Shown one piece after another: positions 12,814 through 23,273 of a stretch of 64,000 nucleotides of DNA (position 1 is the stretch's first letter; every line of letters starts with the position of its first letter). The notes under the pieces are model-generated. The model searched no databases and was not told where the DNA came from. It saw nothing but the letters and a program-made list of their open reading frames with translations. This stretch comes from Ophiura sarsii (taxonomy: Eukaryota > Echinodermata > Ophiuroidea > Amphilepidida > Ophiuridae), in assembly GCA_035610835.1 (NCBI GenBank), contig CM069446.1, positions 3,611,001 through 3,675,000 of the forward strand, written 5' to 3'. The translations under genes were made by a program, and so were the position numbers.

Positions 12814-13437
12814 CAGCGTGACCCCAAAACCGGGTTCAAAAGTTTGCGAGCTTACAACTAAAAAAGTAGAAAACATAGATAGTTTATATTTAGGGATATT
12901 AAACAAAATATACATGACCTTACTTGGTTAAACTGTGTAATTAATCCAATATAAACTTTTTGAAATACAAAGATTTTAATAGAGCGTGGTCAAAACCCAT
13001 TTGTCCCACGTTTCAAGAATTGCACATTGTTGTGATTTCGTCAATGTTTTGCCTTTGCATTCATTCTCTACAAAGACTTGGGCAGTAAATAAAATTATCT
13101 TGGTCATATACCAATAATACAAGTTCATTATTTACATCAACATTAACAAAAATGTTCTTTCGGAGAGAATAAACCCCATGCCGGGAATACTGCACATAGC
13201 GCACAGTTTCATGCAACGCACGGATGGTTTATTCCTTAAATTGGGACAAATGGGTTCTGACCACGCTCTATTCAAATCTTTGTATTTCAAAAAGTCTACA
13301 TTGGATTGGTCTCCAAATTTACCCGATTAAGGTCAGGTATATTTGTTTGATATCCTTAAATATGAACTATCCATAATTGCTACTTATTTCGTTATAAGCT
13401 CGCAAACTTTTGAACCCAGTTTTTTTGTGACACGCTG
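12814..13437. mobile_element. Long-inverted-repeat mariner-type MITE
   Basis: The ends are CAGCGTG(A)CCCCAAAACC and, inverted, CAGCGTGTCACAAAAAAAC. TA lies on both sides (12812-12813, 13438-13439). The arms pair for about 200 bp: the segment with TTCAAAAGTTTGCGAGCTTA is mirrored near 13400, and AGAGCGTGGTCA is mirrored near 13255. Non-coding. Confidence 0.8.
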
Positions 13438-13439
13438 TA

Positions 13440-13536
13440 TAGTCTTCAGGCACTGAAGACGTTCAAGTACCAATGCCATGGTAACCTCCATAACATTTTA
13501 AAATAAATGAATAAATAAATAAATAAATAAATAAAT
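13440..13536 (+). mobile_element. LINE 3'-end fragment with (AAAT)n tail
   Basis: A short segment with CACTGAAGACGTTC and CCATGGTAACCTCC is followed by ATAACATTTTAAAATAAATG and an (AATA)n tail of about 35 bp. The layout resembles the LINE tail at 15120-15244. Confidence 0.4.
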
Positions 13537-13686
13537 ATAAGTTAAACCATTTGGAACGGTAGTTGCTACGCAGAGTTTCACGCTTGTGCGATCATCAGAT
13601 CAACTGACAACCACGTACAGTTGTCTGATGATCGCACAAGCGTGAAACTCTGAGTAGCAACTACCGTTCCAAATGGTTTAACTTAT
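13537..13686. repeat. Near-perfect long hairpin
   Basis: Two arms of about 67 bp (13537-13603 and 13619-13686) are almost perfect reverse complements around a 13-15 bp loop. Each contains GCGATCATCAG/CTGATGATCGC and GTTGCTAC/GTAGCAAC. Such low arm divergence suggests a recent insertion or ongoing correction. It follows the (AAAT)n tail directly. Confidence 0.85.
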
Positions 13687-14071
13687 ATTTCGCTCTGCAT
13701 CGCATTGAGCTTGCTTCTTTACCAGTAAATAAAAATATTTAAAAAAATATTAATTTTTTTAAAAAAAAATAAATAAAAAAAATTAAAAAAAAATTCTTCT
13801 TTTTTTCTCGAGTGTTTGGTGCATGTATTCTCGCGGTTAGCTTTTAAATATATGAATTCACATTTCCATTTTCTCGCTTTGGTCAAGTTTGTGGTCAATG
13901 AACCTGATTAGTGACCATTGGTATATACTGCATGCCTTTCGATTATTCTTGTAGGACCCCTATTTTGGAGTATTTTGGAGTGGTGATGAGTGGAAAACAC
14001 ACTGAGTCGGTATCATTTGTACCCATTTATCTGGCTTATTGAAATGATTACGCTTACAAAACTATTCAAGT

Positions 14072-14577
14072 AATTTTTCCACCTGACCCAATTTACTACA
14101 AAGTTGCAAGTCATTAGCCAGTCTGAACAGTATAATTAGACCAACAATACAGAGGACATCTATTTAGATAACCAATTATGTTTTATTCACTTATCATGTC
14201 ATCCTCTTAACGCTTTCCACGCGGCTATTAGTTTTACCATACATGCCATATACAAAACAGATTTTTCAGAAAACTTTCCTAAATGGCAAGGTCTATCTGA
14301 AGTATTACTGAACCAATACTAGGCATGTTTGTACTTAGGCCTATGTCAATGCATTTCTCATGGTGGTTCCAAATATGGTAATGAAATTCAATAATTTTGA
14401 TATTTTTTAAACATTTTGTGAAATTTTGGAATGTCGTCTGCAATTTTTCCACCTGACCCAATTACTACAAGGTTGCAAGTCATTAGCCAGTCTGAACGGT
14501 ATAATTAGACCAACAATACAGAGGACACCTATTTAGATAACCAATTATGTTTTATTCACTTATCATCCTCTTAAAAC
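14072..14577. repeat. Local tandem duplication with filled and empty MITE sites
   Basis: About 135 bp beginning AATTTTTCCACCTGACCCAA is present at 14072-14210 and again at 14442-14577. In the first copy the family-1 TTAA MITE sits at the TTAA near its end. In the second copy the same TTAA is empty. The duplication junction cuts off the right end of the MITE. Confidence 0.75.
14211..14442. mobile_element. TTAA MITE family 1, right end lost
   Basis: It starts CGCTTTCCACGCGGC after TTAA (14207-14210) and matches the other family-1 copies through GTCGTCTGC. It then stops at the duplication junction, so the right terminal repeat is missing. Confidence 0.8.
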
Positions 14578-14726
14578 GTTTTGTGGATGATGGTTCATAA
14601 AAGCATGGCTGAGCAGCGATGAAGTTGAAGTACCACAAGCCACTTCAGTGATGATTTAGGTTTAGGGCGGTACCGGTACTTGACCAATTGCCATCAGCGT
14701 GAAGTCTCATCATTAACGGGTCTTAA

Positions 14727-14965
14727 CACTTTCCACGCGGCTGTAAGTTTTACCATATACAAAACAGAATTTTCAGAAACCTTTCCCAACTTTCAGGGTC
14801 TATCTCAAGGATTACTGGACCAATACTAGTCATGTTTGTACTCCTTTCAATGCGTTTCTCATGGTGATTCCAAAAATGGTAATGAAATTCAATAATTTTG
14901 ATATTTTTTAAACATTTTGTGACATTTTGGAATGTCGTCTGCAGCCGCCTGCCGCATGGAAAGTG
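14727..14965. mobile_element. TTAA MITE family 1, complete
   Basis: The ends CACTTTCCACGCGGC and GCCGCATGGAAAGTG are inverted repeats, flanked by TTAA at 14723-14726 and 14966-14969. It is 239 bp and non-coding. TTAA target duplication is the hallmark of piggyBac-type transposition, so a piggyBac-like source is inferred. Complete sisters lie at 52975, 57476 and 60463. Confidence 0.85.
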
Positions 14966-15089
14966 TTAACATTCATGATTATAATGACGATTATTAAGAT
15001 GACCATTGAGTACACAAATGAGAACTTGTATCTACATTAAAAGCTGCAACTCAAAATTGTTCATTTAGGTTGTCTGTCCCGTCAATTTT

Positions 15090-15244
15090 CTAGTATTAGA
15101 TAATATGTATCTCATGTTATAAACTTGTAATTTTTGTATTCATCTTGTACTTTTGTGTATATATGAACACACCGTCGGGTAGACGGATGCAGCTGTTTTA
15201 AAAGCGTAATGTTCAAATAAATGAATAAATAAATAAAATAAATT
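15090..15244 (+). mobile_element. LINE 3' end with (AAAT)n tail
   Basis: The segment TATATGAACACACCGTCGGG then TAGACGGATGCAGC can form a small hairpin (CCGTC/GACGG). It is followed by AATGTTCAAATAAATG and an AATA-repeat tail, the expected layout of a non-LTR retrotransposon 3' terminus. No coding part remains. Confidence 0.6.
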
Positions 15245-15279
15245 AGATTCGTAAATCCAAAACTAATATCTTAGCCTGT

Positions 15280-15500
15280 TCATTATATTACTAAGATACA
15301 AGAATATTGTAGCCAGACCTGCAAATTTCCTGTATCGCATCGCAATCTGCACCTTAAAAAAATCATCAACTGCAATACAACTGCAACAGCTGATGCAAAA
15401 TTGCGATACATGTGTTTGCAGCCGGCCCAAATCAAGTTGCTATCGCGATTCACCTTAAGGAATTGCACCTTGACCTCAAAAGTAAGGTGCAATTTTGCAC
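15280..15500. other. Unassigned TTGCACC-rich segment
   Basis: Repeated GCACCTT/TTGCACC and GCATCGCA-like motifs occur in both orientations. Possibly a degenerate element; no borders are visible. Confidence 0.25.
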
Positions 15501-15695
15501 CTCATGAAAAAAATTGAAGATGTCAGCACTGATTTTAGCCCAAAGATTTAATGACACCCATATGATGAATCATATCAAATGTGTGGGAAAACATGTAAAG
15601 CTTTTCTTTAAAACTATATTATAGGGCTGATGCAAACGTATTGGTTTGATAATTTCATGTGACTGTTTTGATAGAGCTTCAAACCTTAATCATTG

Positions 15696-16495
15696 TAAGG
15701 CCAAATAAAAAAAACCAGTTTCTCGTCCCCGCCCGCTTCCTTTTTGCCGGCTACTTTTTTTCTTTTTTCTTTTTTTTTCTTTAATTTTTTTAAATTTTTA
15801 AATAAAATAAAAAAAACCTTATGTCTGTATGTCTGAAAGAAGAGACAATGTTAAGTCAAATATTTATTTATTTATTTATTCGGACATACACTTTTGGAAC
15901 AGTGGCAAAAGTCTTCTCGACTAATGCGTCCATAAACATTACACAATGTTTTAAATACAAAAAAGGAAAAATTATATACAGATATTTACATGGTAACATA
16001 GATTCATGCAAGATTAATGCTACGTGCGGTCCATGCACGTTTCAAATATGATTTACAAAACACATCAAATATATGAAGTAAGTGAAAATCATCACTTGCA
16101 GTAAGAACATCATTTGAAAGACCTAGCATAAGACACAATTTTATTGTTAGATTACCCGATATAAAGATTCTCCAAAATTCTTCTAAATTATGTAGTAATA
16201 GTTGATTTTCAAATAAATGTATAAACATCTGTATTTTGTCTTTCTTTTTGTTTTCAACATAGTTGTAGCCAATACAAGTCTGAAAACGGTGTTTACGTTA
16301 GAAAAGGTGGCTGTCATTTAAGAAACAACAGCAACTGGAAAAAGGTCGAAAGCGGAAGGTTTTTTTGTGGAAAATCAGTCCGCCATTTTGGATCTGCTAT
16401 TTTGAAGAAAAAAAGAAAACAAAAAAAGGGGCCTCCTCCTTCCTTTTTCAAAAAGCCCGGACGAGAAACTGTTTTTTTAATTTTATTTGGCCTAA
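15696..16495. mobile_element. TIR element hosting a LINE fragment
   Basis: The left end TAAGGCCAAATAAAAAAAAC then CAGTTTCTCGTCC is mirrored at the right by GGACGAGAAACTG then TTTTATTTGGCCTAA. The middle holds the LINE 3' fragment of 15857-16230, probably a nested insertion. Terminal fragments of this family recur near 3960-4010 and 42555-42605. No transposase is seen. Confidence 0.65.
15857..16230 (-). mobile_element. LINE 3'-end fragment, nested
   Basis: Homologous to 8087-8420. On the minus strand it ends GCCACTGTTCCAAAAGTG then TGTCCGAATAAATAAATAAA, i.e. a 3' terminus with an (AAAT)n tail. It sits inside the TIR element above. Confidence 0.65.
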
Positions 16496-17512
16496 CAGGA
16501 CCACACCGAGAGTTAAGACATACTCATGACAATGGGGCTTAAGCAAAAGTGCGGTTAATGCTAACACCTTTCGGTTCTTTTACCATAAAGCCCTCTTTTT
16601 AAATCAACCCTTTCGGCAATTTTCACAACTTTTTCAAAAGAAGCTAAATCGTGCATTGATGGTCAAGAAGGCACTCAAACATAGGGTTAGGATCAAAATA
16701 CGATTTATCTAAATAAACTCGCACGATTTTACAAGCAAGGAAACATAACAAATGAAAGGTTTTAACTGCTTTAGTGTGTTAACATGTTGGCGTACAATAG
16801 GCTATTATTCTTACCATAGCATGCGTAGCGGTACATAGCAATTATTACATTCTGTGGTTTTCTTAATTACCAAATTAGAATGTTAGTTTGATATAGTTGA
16901 AAGGCTTTAACATATTTGCGCATATGATTTGTCTTAAACGAAATGAGAGAAATAATGACTTATGTTCGCCATTTTTATCCTTAATCTTGACCATCATCTT
17001 AAGCGTATACTGTAACTTTACCTAACCCTAACTCTTACCCTAATATCATATATACATAACAGTTACAGTACACTAAACCTTATCCGTACCCTAAACCAAA
17101 CTCTACCCTAACCCTAACCCAAACTCTACCCAACAAACCCTATACCATAACCCTACTACTCTAATCCCCGATGACCCTACTACTCTAAACCCCTATTAAC
17201 AAGCGATGGAACTTCAGATTTTTTTCAACTAGCCAGTCGGGCAGGTAACTCACAGAATGTACCTGCCGGCAAAAATTCCACCAGCCCAAGGTTTTTTCAT
17301 AATATTTTGCAGCAAACAATTAAGAGCAAGATAACTTTTAAATGATGATACAATTACATGTTTTTGTCTTTATTGTACGATGTTCCACTGTAACCCTAGC
17401 CCGGAACAGCTCCTCGTATTCATCATGTTCATCAATCCAATACTCTCTTTAATCTCCTAAATCAACCTGATCTCCTCTATCATCATGGCAGTCATCCGAG
17501 TGATGAAATTAC

Positions 17513-18063
17513 CAGTGGCGTATCTGGGATTTTTCCAGGGGGAGCAAAGGATATTTTTTCCTGGTGGACACCAGTTCGACCCTATTAAGTAAATAACTTG
17601 CGCAGCTGGGTTGTTTATTCCAGCGAATGACGTTGCATCCTAAAGTTGATGCACGCGTAGCGCGCGAAATGTTAACAACATATCTGCACGAAACTTACCA
17701 TTATTAAGGTACATTTTTCTTGCAAACGGGCTTCTATAATGATATTCCTGGACAAATGCAAATTTGCCATTTTTATACTAAATTGCCCATCATAAAACCG
17801 GGCAAGGGGCAAAGTTGTCATTTAGATGGGAATTAAGTAAATCCCTTAGATTTTCTCTTCCTTTCTCCCTTTTATCTTCCTCTACTCCCTTTCCTTTCTC
17901 CCCCTTTCCCTTTTCCTTCTCTCTACCTCCCCCTCTCTTCCTCTCTTCCCTCTCTTCTTCCCCTCTCTTCGATTTTTTTAGCCCGGTAGTTTGGGCTGGC
18001 CTTCCCGGTCGAAGCCGTCTGGGGGGCACTCTGACCTTCTGACCCCCGGGAGATACGCTACTG
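17513..18063. mobile_element. hAT-like element nested in the outer one
   Basis: It starts CAGTGGCGTATCTGGG and ends CCGGGAGATACGCTACTG. The flanking 8-mers are GAAATTAC (17505-17512) and GAAATTAG (18064-18071), 7 of 8 identical. The CAGTGGCGTA terminus is a common hAT-type end. Internal sequence is non-coding and holds the pyrimidine tract below. Confidence 0.75.
17850..17975. repeat. Pyrimidine-rich mirror-like tract
   Basis: About 125 bp consists almost wholly of C and T on the plus strand (CCTTTCTCCC, CTCTTCCCTC and similar). The Glu/Lys/Arg-rich minus-strand frame and the Ser/Pro/Phe-rich plus-strand frame over it are products of this composition. Tracts of this kind can form triplex DNA; that is an inference only. 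Confidence 0.85.
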
Positions 18064-19575
18064 GAAATTAGACCCTGAACTTGCTGTTACTTACATTTTG
18101 AGGTTCAAAAATGTAAAACAAATGTTACCCGGCAGTCGGACGGGTACCTTTGCATCTTCACCCGCCCGACACGAAAGTTACCCGCTATGGGCGGGCGGGC
18201 GGGTCTTATTTCCATCGCTGCCTATAACCCTACCCTACTACCCTATACCCTAACCCTTCCCTACTAACCCAAACCCTATAACCCAACACCCCTAATCCTA
18301 TCCCTATACCATAACCCTTCTACTCTAACCCCCTATGACCCTACTACTCTAAACCCCCTATAACCCTACCCTACTACCCTATAACTCTAAGCTATCCCTA
18401 CCCTATAACCCAACACCCTAATCCTAACCTATGCCATAACCCTACTACTCTAACCCCTATGACCCTACTACTCTAATCCCTATGACCCTACTACTCTAAA
18501 CCCCTTATAACCCTACCCTACTACCCTATAACCCTAACCCTTCCCTACTAACCCTATAACCCAACATCCCTAATCCTAACCCTATACCATAACCCTACTA
18601 CTCTAACCCCTATGACCCTACTACTCTAACCCCTATGACCCTACTACTCTAAACCCCTTATAACCCTACCCTACTACCCTATAACCCTTCCCTACTAACC
18701 CTATAACCCAACACCCCTAATCCTAACCCTATACCATAACCATACTACTCTAACCCCTATGACCCTACTACTCTAACCCCTATGACCCTACTACTCTAAA
18801 CCCCTTATAACCCTACCCTACTACCCTATAACCCTAACCCTTCCCTACTAACCCTATAACCCAACACCCCTAATCCTAACCCTATACCATAACCATACTA
18901 CTGTAACCCCTATGACCCTACTACTCTAAACCCCTTATAACCCTACCCTACTACCCTATAACCCCAACCCTTCCCTACTAACCCTATAACCCAACATCCC
19001 TAATCCTAACCCTATACCATAACCCTACTACTCTAACCCCTATGACCCTACTACTCTAACCCCTATGACCCTACTACTCTAAACCCCTTATAACCCTACC
19101 CTATAACCCTAACCCTTCCCTACTAACCCTGTAACCCAACATCCCTAATCCTAACCCTATGCCATAACCCTACTACTCTAACCCCTATGACCCTACTACT
19201 CTAACCCCTATGACCCTACTACTATAACCCCTTATAACCCTACCCTACTACCCTAACCCTTCCCTACTAACCCTATAACCCAACATCCCTAATCCTAAGC
19301 CTATACCATAACCCTACTACTTTAACCCCTATGACACTACTACTCTAACCCCCTATAAACCTACCCTACTACCCTATAATCCTATACCCTAACCCTTCCC
19401 TACTAACCCTAACCCTATAACCCAACACTCCTAATCCTAATACAATATTAACCCTACTACTCGAACCCTCTGTAACCCTATTACTCTATTAAATCCCCTA
19501 TAACCCTACCCTGTACTACCCTAACCCGACTACCCTAAAACCTAATCCCAATTCTTACCCTAAACCTTACACCCC

Positions 19576-20480
19576 AACCCTAGCCTTATATTATGGCCTT
19601 GGACGACTGTACATACATTGTGCGTTTTGTAAAGTCTACACCGGCGGACTCAAGCTGATGTATGGTTAATCTTCGTAAAATGGAAACCTTGTCTATAAAT
19701 GTGTAATTCCATTATTAAGGTTCAGTTTCGGTTTAGGGTACAAATGTTTTATGCCTTCAGTAGCATCAACAATTAGTAATCATATAGGCCCGGGCGATTT
19801 TTTTCTCTCCTAATCAACATTTGTAAAATCATTTGACTTTTTAATTTAAAAAAAATCATTTTATTCAGTGATTTTTGCTTTATTCCGTATTAAAACCGAA
19901 TAAATAAATGTTACAAATGTTGATTGAAAAAATGGCGGCCCGCGAGGGGGTGGGGGATATTCACATATATTGGCCATACGGGTATGAGCGCTACCAAGAC
20001 TCCTTTTTCACGGCCTGTCAGCCGCTCATCATAAGCATCTCATTTCAGGGCGCACAGCACTAAATCACTCCTCGTTTTGTGTAATGGTAGTAAGTTCCGG
20101 CAAAAACAAAAAACGATTTTGTGATTAATGGGGTCCTTTGGGAATCAGTTTGGCGTGAGGGTAGCATTTCATAATTAAAATGAAAGATGATCTCTTGTAC
20201 TTTGATCAGGATATTGCAAAATATTGATTTTCGATTGTATTGAAAATTTATCACGTGGATGAACACACGTGATCGGAGGCGGTTAGAAGGCGAGCATCCG
20301 GGCTGAAAATAGGGGTGGCGCTGTTTAAATGATTGTATCGTAAAATCTAATTGGAAGGTGTAACACTTCTTGACGATTTTATGAAATTTGAATGTTTGTT
20401 TATTAGAATAAAGCATTCGAGACATTCCAAAAATGGTTACTAAGGGCCCAAAATAGCGACTCTTTTAGCCCTAATTTACA
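19576..20480. other. No gene seen
   Basis: Intergenic sequence. A 121-codon minus-strand frame (20060-20425) has no recognisable domain, is not supported by splice context and is not called. Part of it (around 20045-20100) resembles 21375-21440, suggesting a dispersed repeat. Confidence 0.35.
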
Positions 20481-20579
20481 TGTAATCCAATGGGCGGTAT
20501 ATTTAGTGCTGTGCCCCCTTCACTGATAAGTCATACAATCCAAACTCTCTCGTTAGATGCCATCAGTTCCATATTATTT

Positions 20580-20684
20580 ATTAAAGACCCACAATTCAGG
20601 TTGTGTCAGTTCGGTAAGCCCCGGTTTTCAGACTGCCCAGTCACACACCCCTACCCTCTTTCAAATTCGAGTACCCCCGGGCAT
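20580..20684. mobile_element. Remnant of the poly-G-ended family (right end)
   Basis: The segment CACACCCCTACCC, then CAAATTCGAGTACCCCCGGG, closely matches the right termini of the copies at 11738 and 63509. The left part is not recognisable. Confidence 0.5.
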
Positions 20685-21093
20685 ATGCATAAAGTTACAG
20701 CTAAAACATCACAACCCATCCTTTAATTTTGAAACTGATCCAAACATTTCTAACACATGATTGATTGATTGTTTTACAATAACATCATGCGTTCAGTTTT
20801 CAACTGTATTAGCCTAACACTGCCATTTCCATTAGGAAATCGTCCATTCCATTAGGAAACACACACAAATCACTGACTGAAAACAGTGATTCACAAAGTT
20901 GTAACTGATGTTGACAAATTATTCCCAGAAACAGTGTTAATTTGTTTCATCATTGAACATTTTATTAAGAGTCTGACATTATCTTCACGAAGCATCATTA
21001 TGACCTTTTCACATTGATATTATTTACTTTGTTTTGTGTATTTTATTGTATTAAAACTTGGCATCAACCTGATGGCAATTTGACCATTTAAGT

Positions 21094-21499
21094 CAAGCAT
21101 GGGCAACCTTTACTACCACGCGGGCCTCATTGTGGTTATGAGATCCATTCACGGGCCGCAGTGATTGTCAAAGATTTTAAAACACGTCCGGAGGAAGGGT
21201 AGGGGGAGGGGAAGCTTAGGAAGAAAAAATATGAGGATGGAATACCCGCTTCTCTTCATGTAATTTCCTCTTTTTACTCGCTGTTGCTGCTGCAAGCGCC
21301 ATTTTAACCAGGGATTTTAACACGCAATCACGCCTCGAGTTATATTTACTATTAGTGCAGCGCGTCACCCTACTAATTATAAGGGAGCACACCACTTAAT
21401 CAATCCGCCATTTGTGTAACCTAGGGAGTTCCGGTTAAAACGGGCCGCATCAATGGGGATTTTGGAATTGCTTCGCGGGCCGCAGGTTGCACACGCTTG
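21094..21499. mobile_element. hAT nonautonomous element with perfect 8-bp duplication
   Basis: It begins CAAGCATGGGCAACC and ends GGTTGCACACGCTTG, inverted termini of hAT type. The target duplication ATTTAAGT is perfect (21086-21093 and 21500-21507). The ends are GC-rich (CGCGGGCC and GGGCCGC). It is 406 bp and contains no coding sequence. Confidence 0.88.
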
Positions 21500-21507
21500 A
21501 TTTAAGT

Positions 21508-22905
21508 GAAACAAATCACCAACTACCACTATACGATTCTTAAACGCTATTAAGGGAAAATTGTTAACCTAACTAGTTTCGTGCTCCCATAAACTCAACG
21601 AGAACTTCGAGAAGCGTCATTATTCGCATACGTATCGTTAGATCCCTTTTGAATCCGGTGCACCATAAACGTCAATGCGGATATTGATGTTTACAACTTT
21701 ACGTTTAGTGACACGTACTCTATGCCATGTCAATTAAGGGATGTAATCGGACCCTCAGGCAATAAGAATAGCCAGTATAGCCGGATAGCTCCTCAATTTA
21801 ATCTTATTATACCAAAATTAGAAGCCTATTTTTAGTTTCCACATTTAGTGCCCCATCCATCTTTCGCTATTTTGGTTGTATAAAAACGCACGAAAAAGCA
21901 CTCAGGTAAATAAGTTGTATACCTTCCCATAACTACGGTTTTTAATGATCAAAATAGACCTATGTCTCTAACCTAAACACGTTTACTAAAAATACACTAT
22001 TCACAGTACAATCAAATGATTTCTTATTTTAGTTGAAGTTGAATTGATCGTGTTTCATGTATAATTGTTTTGTGGATTATCACAAAATGACATTTATAGG
22101 TTTGTTGAAATCCAAAGACTATAACATCCTTGCAATGATTAATATGTATGATATCTTTCAAATGTCCGGATCAAAGTTTTGAATACAATCATGATCCTTC
22201 TTTTGTTGACATTTACCAAGACCTTGATAGCACACTATACGTATAATAGACCACATAAAGAGATAGACTTACTGAAATTTGTCAAATTTATCAATAGCGA
22301 TAACATATTGAGGAAGTCTAATTTTCTTGATTTCATTCAAACCAAACCCATTCAACGACTCGGTGTCGCCAGTGTATCCCTCAAGTCGAGTTTTCTGACC
22401 TTTTTATTTGAAATTTAGGAAATGGAAATACGTTTTATGATAAAATCAGACATTAATGGAACAATTCTCCCTACGAATAATAAGGTTTTGATTTCAAGGA
22501 TGTTTTTGATAACGAGGAATGTTCAATAAAAGATTTGTCGTCATATACCCGTTCAACATAACCGGCACATTTGTTCAATACAAAGTTTACTTATGACATC
22601 CGACAGTGTTACATACGATTAATTATGGTAGTAAGAGTTTTACAATGATAAAACAGAACATGAGATATTGAACATGCTAAAGATGTTGTATAGCCAGATA
22701 TAGCAGTGCATAATGACGTAAAATATTATAGATAAAATAGAAACAACTTTTGGTTGTCCTAAAATGTTCAGAAAATAATGCATATAGATTAGTCTCTGGG
22801 TCTATAATAGGCCTACCGCATGATTTAAAATCATCCGTGACAATGAATTGGGTATTTTGGTTGTGTAAAATGAATTTTTAAAATAGTGATTTTGCCAAAA
22901 GTGGG
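21508..22905. other. No gene seen
   Basis: AT-rich sequence without recognisable elements or genes. A 79-codon frame at 22179-22418 has no domain I recognise. Confidence 0.35.
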
Positions 22906-22910
22906 ACTCG

Positions 22911-23172
22911 AATGCTCGAACCCACGACCCAGGATTAAGAGTCCTACTGAACTAGCTGGGTAGATTAAGAGTCCTACTGAACTAGCTGGGTAGATTAAGA
23001 GTCCTACTGAACTAGCTGGGTAGATTAAGAGTCCTACTGAACTAGCTGGGTAGATTAAGAGTCCTACTGAACTAGCTGGGTAGATTAAGAGTCCTACTGA
23101 ACTAGCTGGGTAGATTAAGAGTCCTACTGAACTAGCTGGGTAGATTAAGAGTCCTACTGAACTAGCTGGGTA
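22911..23172 (-). repeat. 30-bp minisatellite built from a tRNA-Lys half
   Basis: Eight essentially identical 30-bp units run from 22933 to 23172. On the minus strand each unit reads TACCCAGCTAGTTCAGTAGG then ACTCTTAATC. This matches the D-arm (A-box-like TAGTTCAGTAGG) and the Lys-CUU anticodon loop CTCTTAA of the tRNA-Lys genes further right. Downstream on the minus strand there is a single T-arm-like stretch (GTCGTGGGTTCGAGC, about 22915-22930). The 155-codon frame with eight decapeptide repeats on this strand is a consequence of the 30-bp period and is not a gene. Confidence 0.9.
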
Positions 23173-23207
23173 GATACAGTATGTGAACTGCATAATGCAT
23201 AATATCT

Positions 23208-23273
23208 GCCCGTCTAGCTCAGTCAGTAAATCATTCGTATCGCTGGAGTCGGGTTCAAGCCCCATGTTGGGCG
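23208..23273 (+). pseudogene. Degenerate tRNA-Lys-like sequence
   Basis: It starts GCCCGTCTAGCTCAGTCAGT and ends GGGTTCAAGCCCCATGTTGG then GCG. It therefore keeps the acceptor stem, A-box and T-arm of the local tRNA-Lys family. It has lost the proper anticodon arm and is only 66 nt. It lies 35 bp from and divergent to the tRNA-half minisatellite, giving a head-to-head pair. Confidence 0.65.

Larger units (their letters stand above)
17200..18220. mobile_element. hAT-like element inside the satellite (outer)
   Basis: The left end CAAGCGATGGAA and the inverted right end CAGCGATGGAA nearly match. The flanks CCTATTAA and CCTATAAC are similar 8-mers (6 of 8 identical), as expected for a decayed hAT-type duplication in satellite DNA. 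The GC-rich inner ends carry GGGCAGGTAACT and, opposite, AGTTACCCGC. No transposase is seen. Confidence 0.6.
17017..19575. repeat. Degenerate telomere-like satellite
   Basis: Long runs of CCCTAA-related words (CCCTAACCC, CCCTACTACC, CCCTATAACC) fill 17017-17199 and 18221-19575. A higher-order unit is visible: the segment CCATAACCCTACTACTC recurs at about 18309 (CCATAACCCTTCTACTC there), 18434, 18587, 18734, 18887, 19017, 19162 and 19306, i.e. every 125-153 bp. Much of the variation is one or two copies of a 23-bp subunit of the CCCCTATGACCCTACTACTC type. The array is interrupted at 17200-18220 by nested elements. It is an interstitial array, not a chromosome end, because sequence continues on both sides. 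Confidence 0.9.

Noticed and set aside
17790..18042. Glu/Lys/Arg-rich and Ser/Pro-rich opposing frames
   Set aside because: Both come from a pyrimidine-rich tract inside a hAT-like element.
20060..20425. 121-codon minus-strand frame
   Set aside because: No domain, no signal or membrane segment, no splice context, and part of it resembles another repeat-like segment near 21375-21440.
22933..23172. CRISPR-like array
   Set aside because: Repeats are directly contiguous with no spacers, the genome is animal, and the unit is tRNA-derived.
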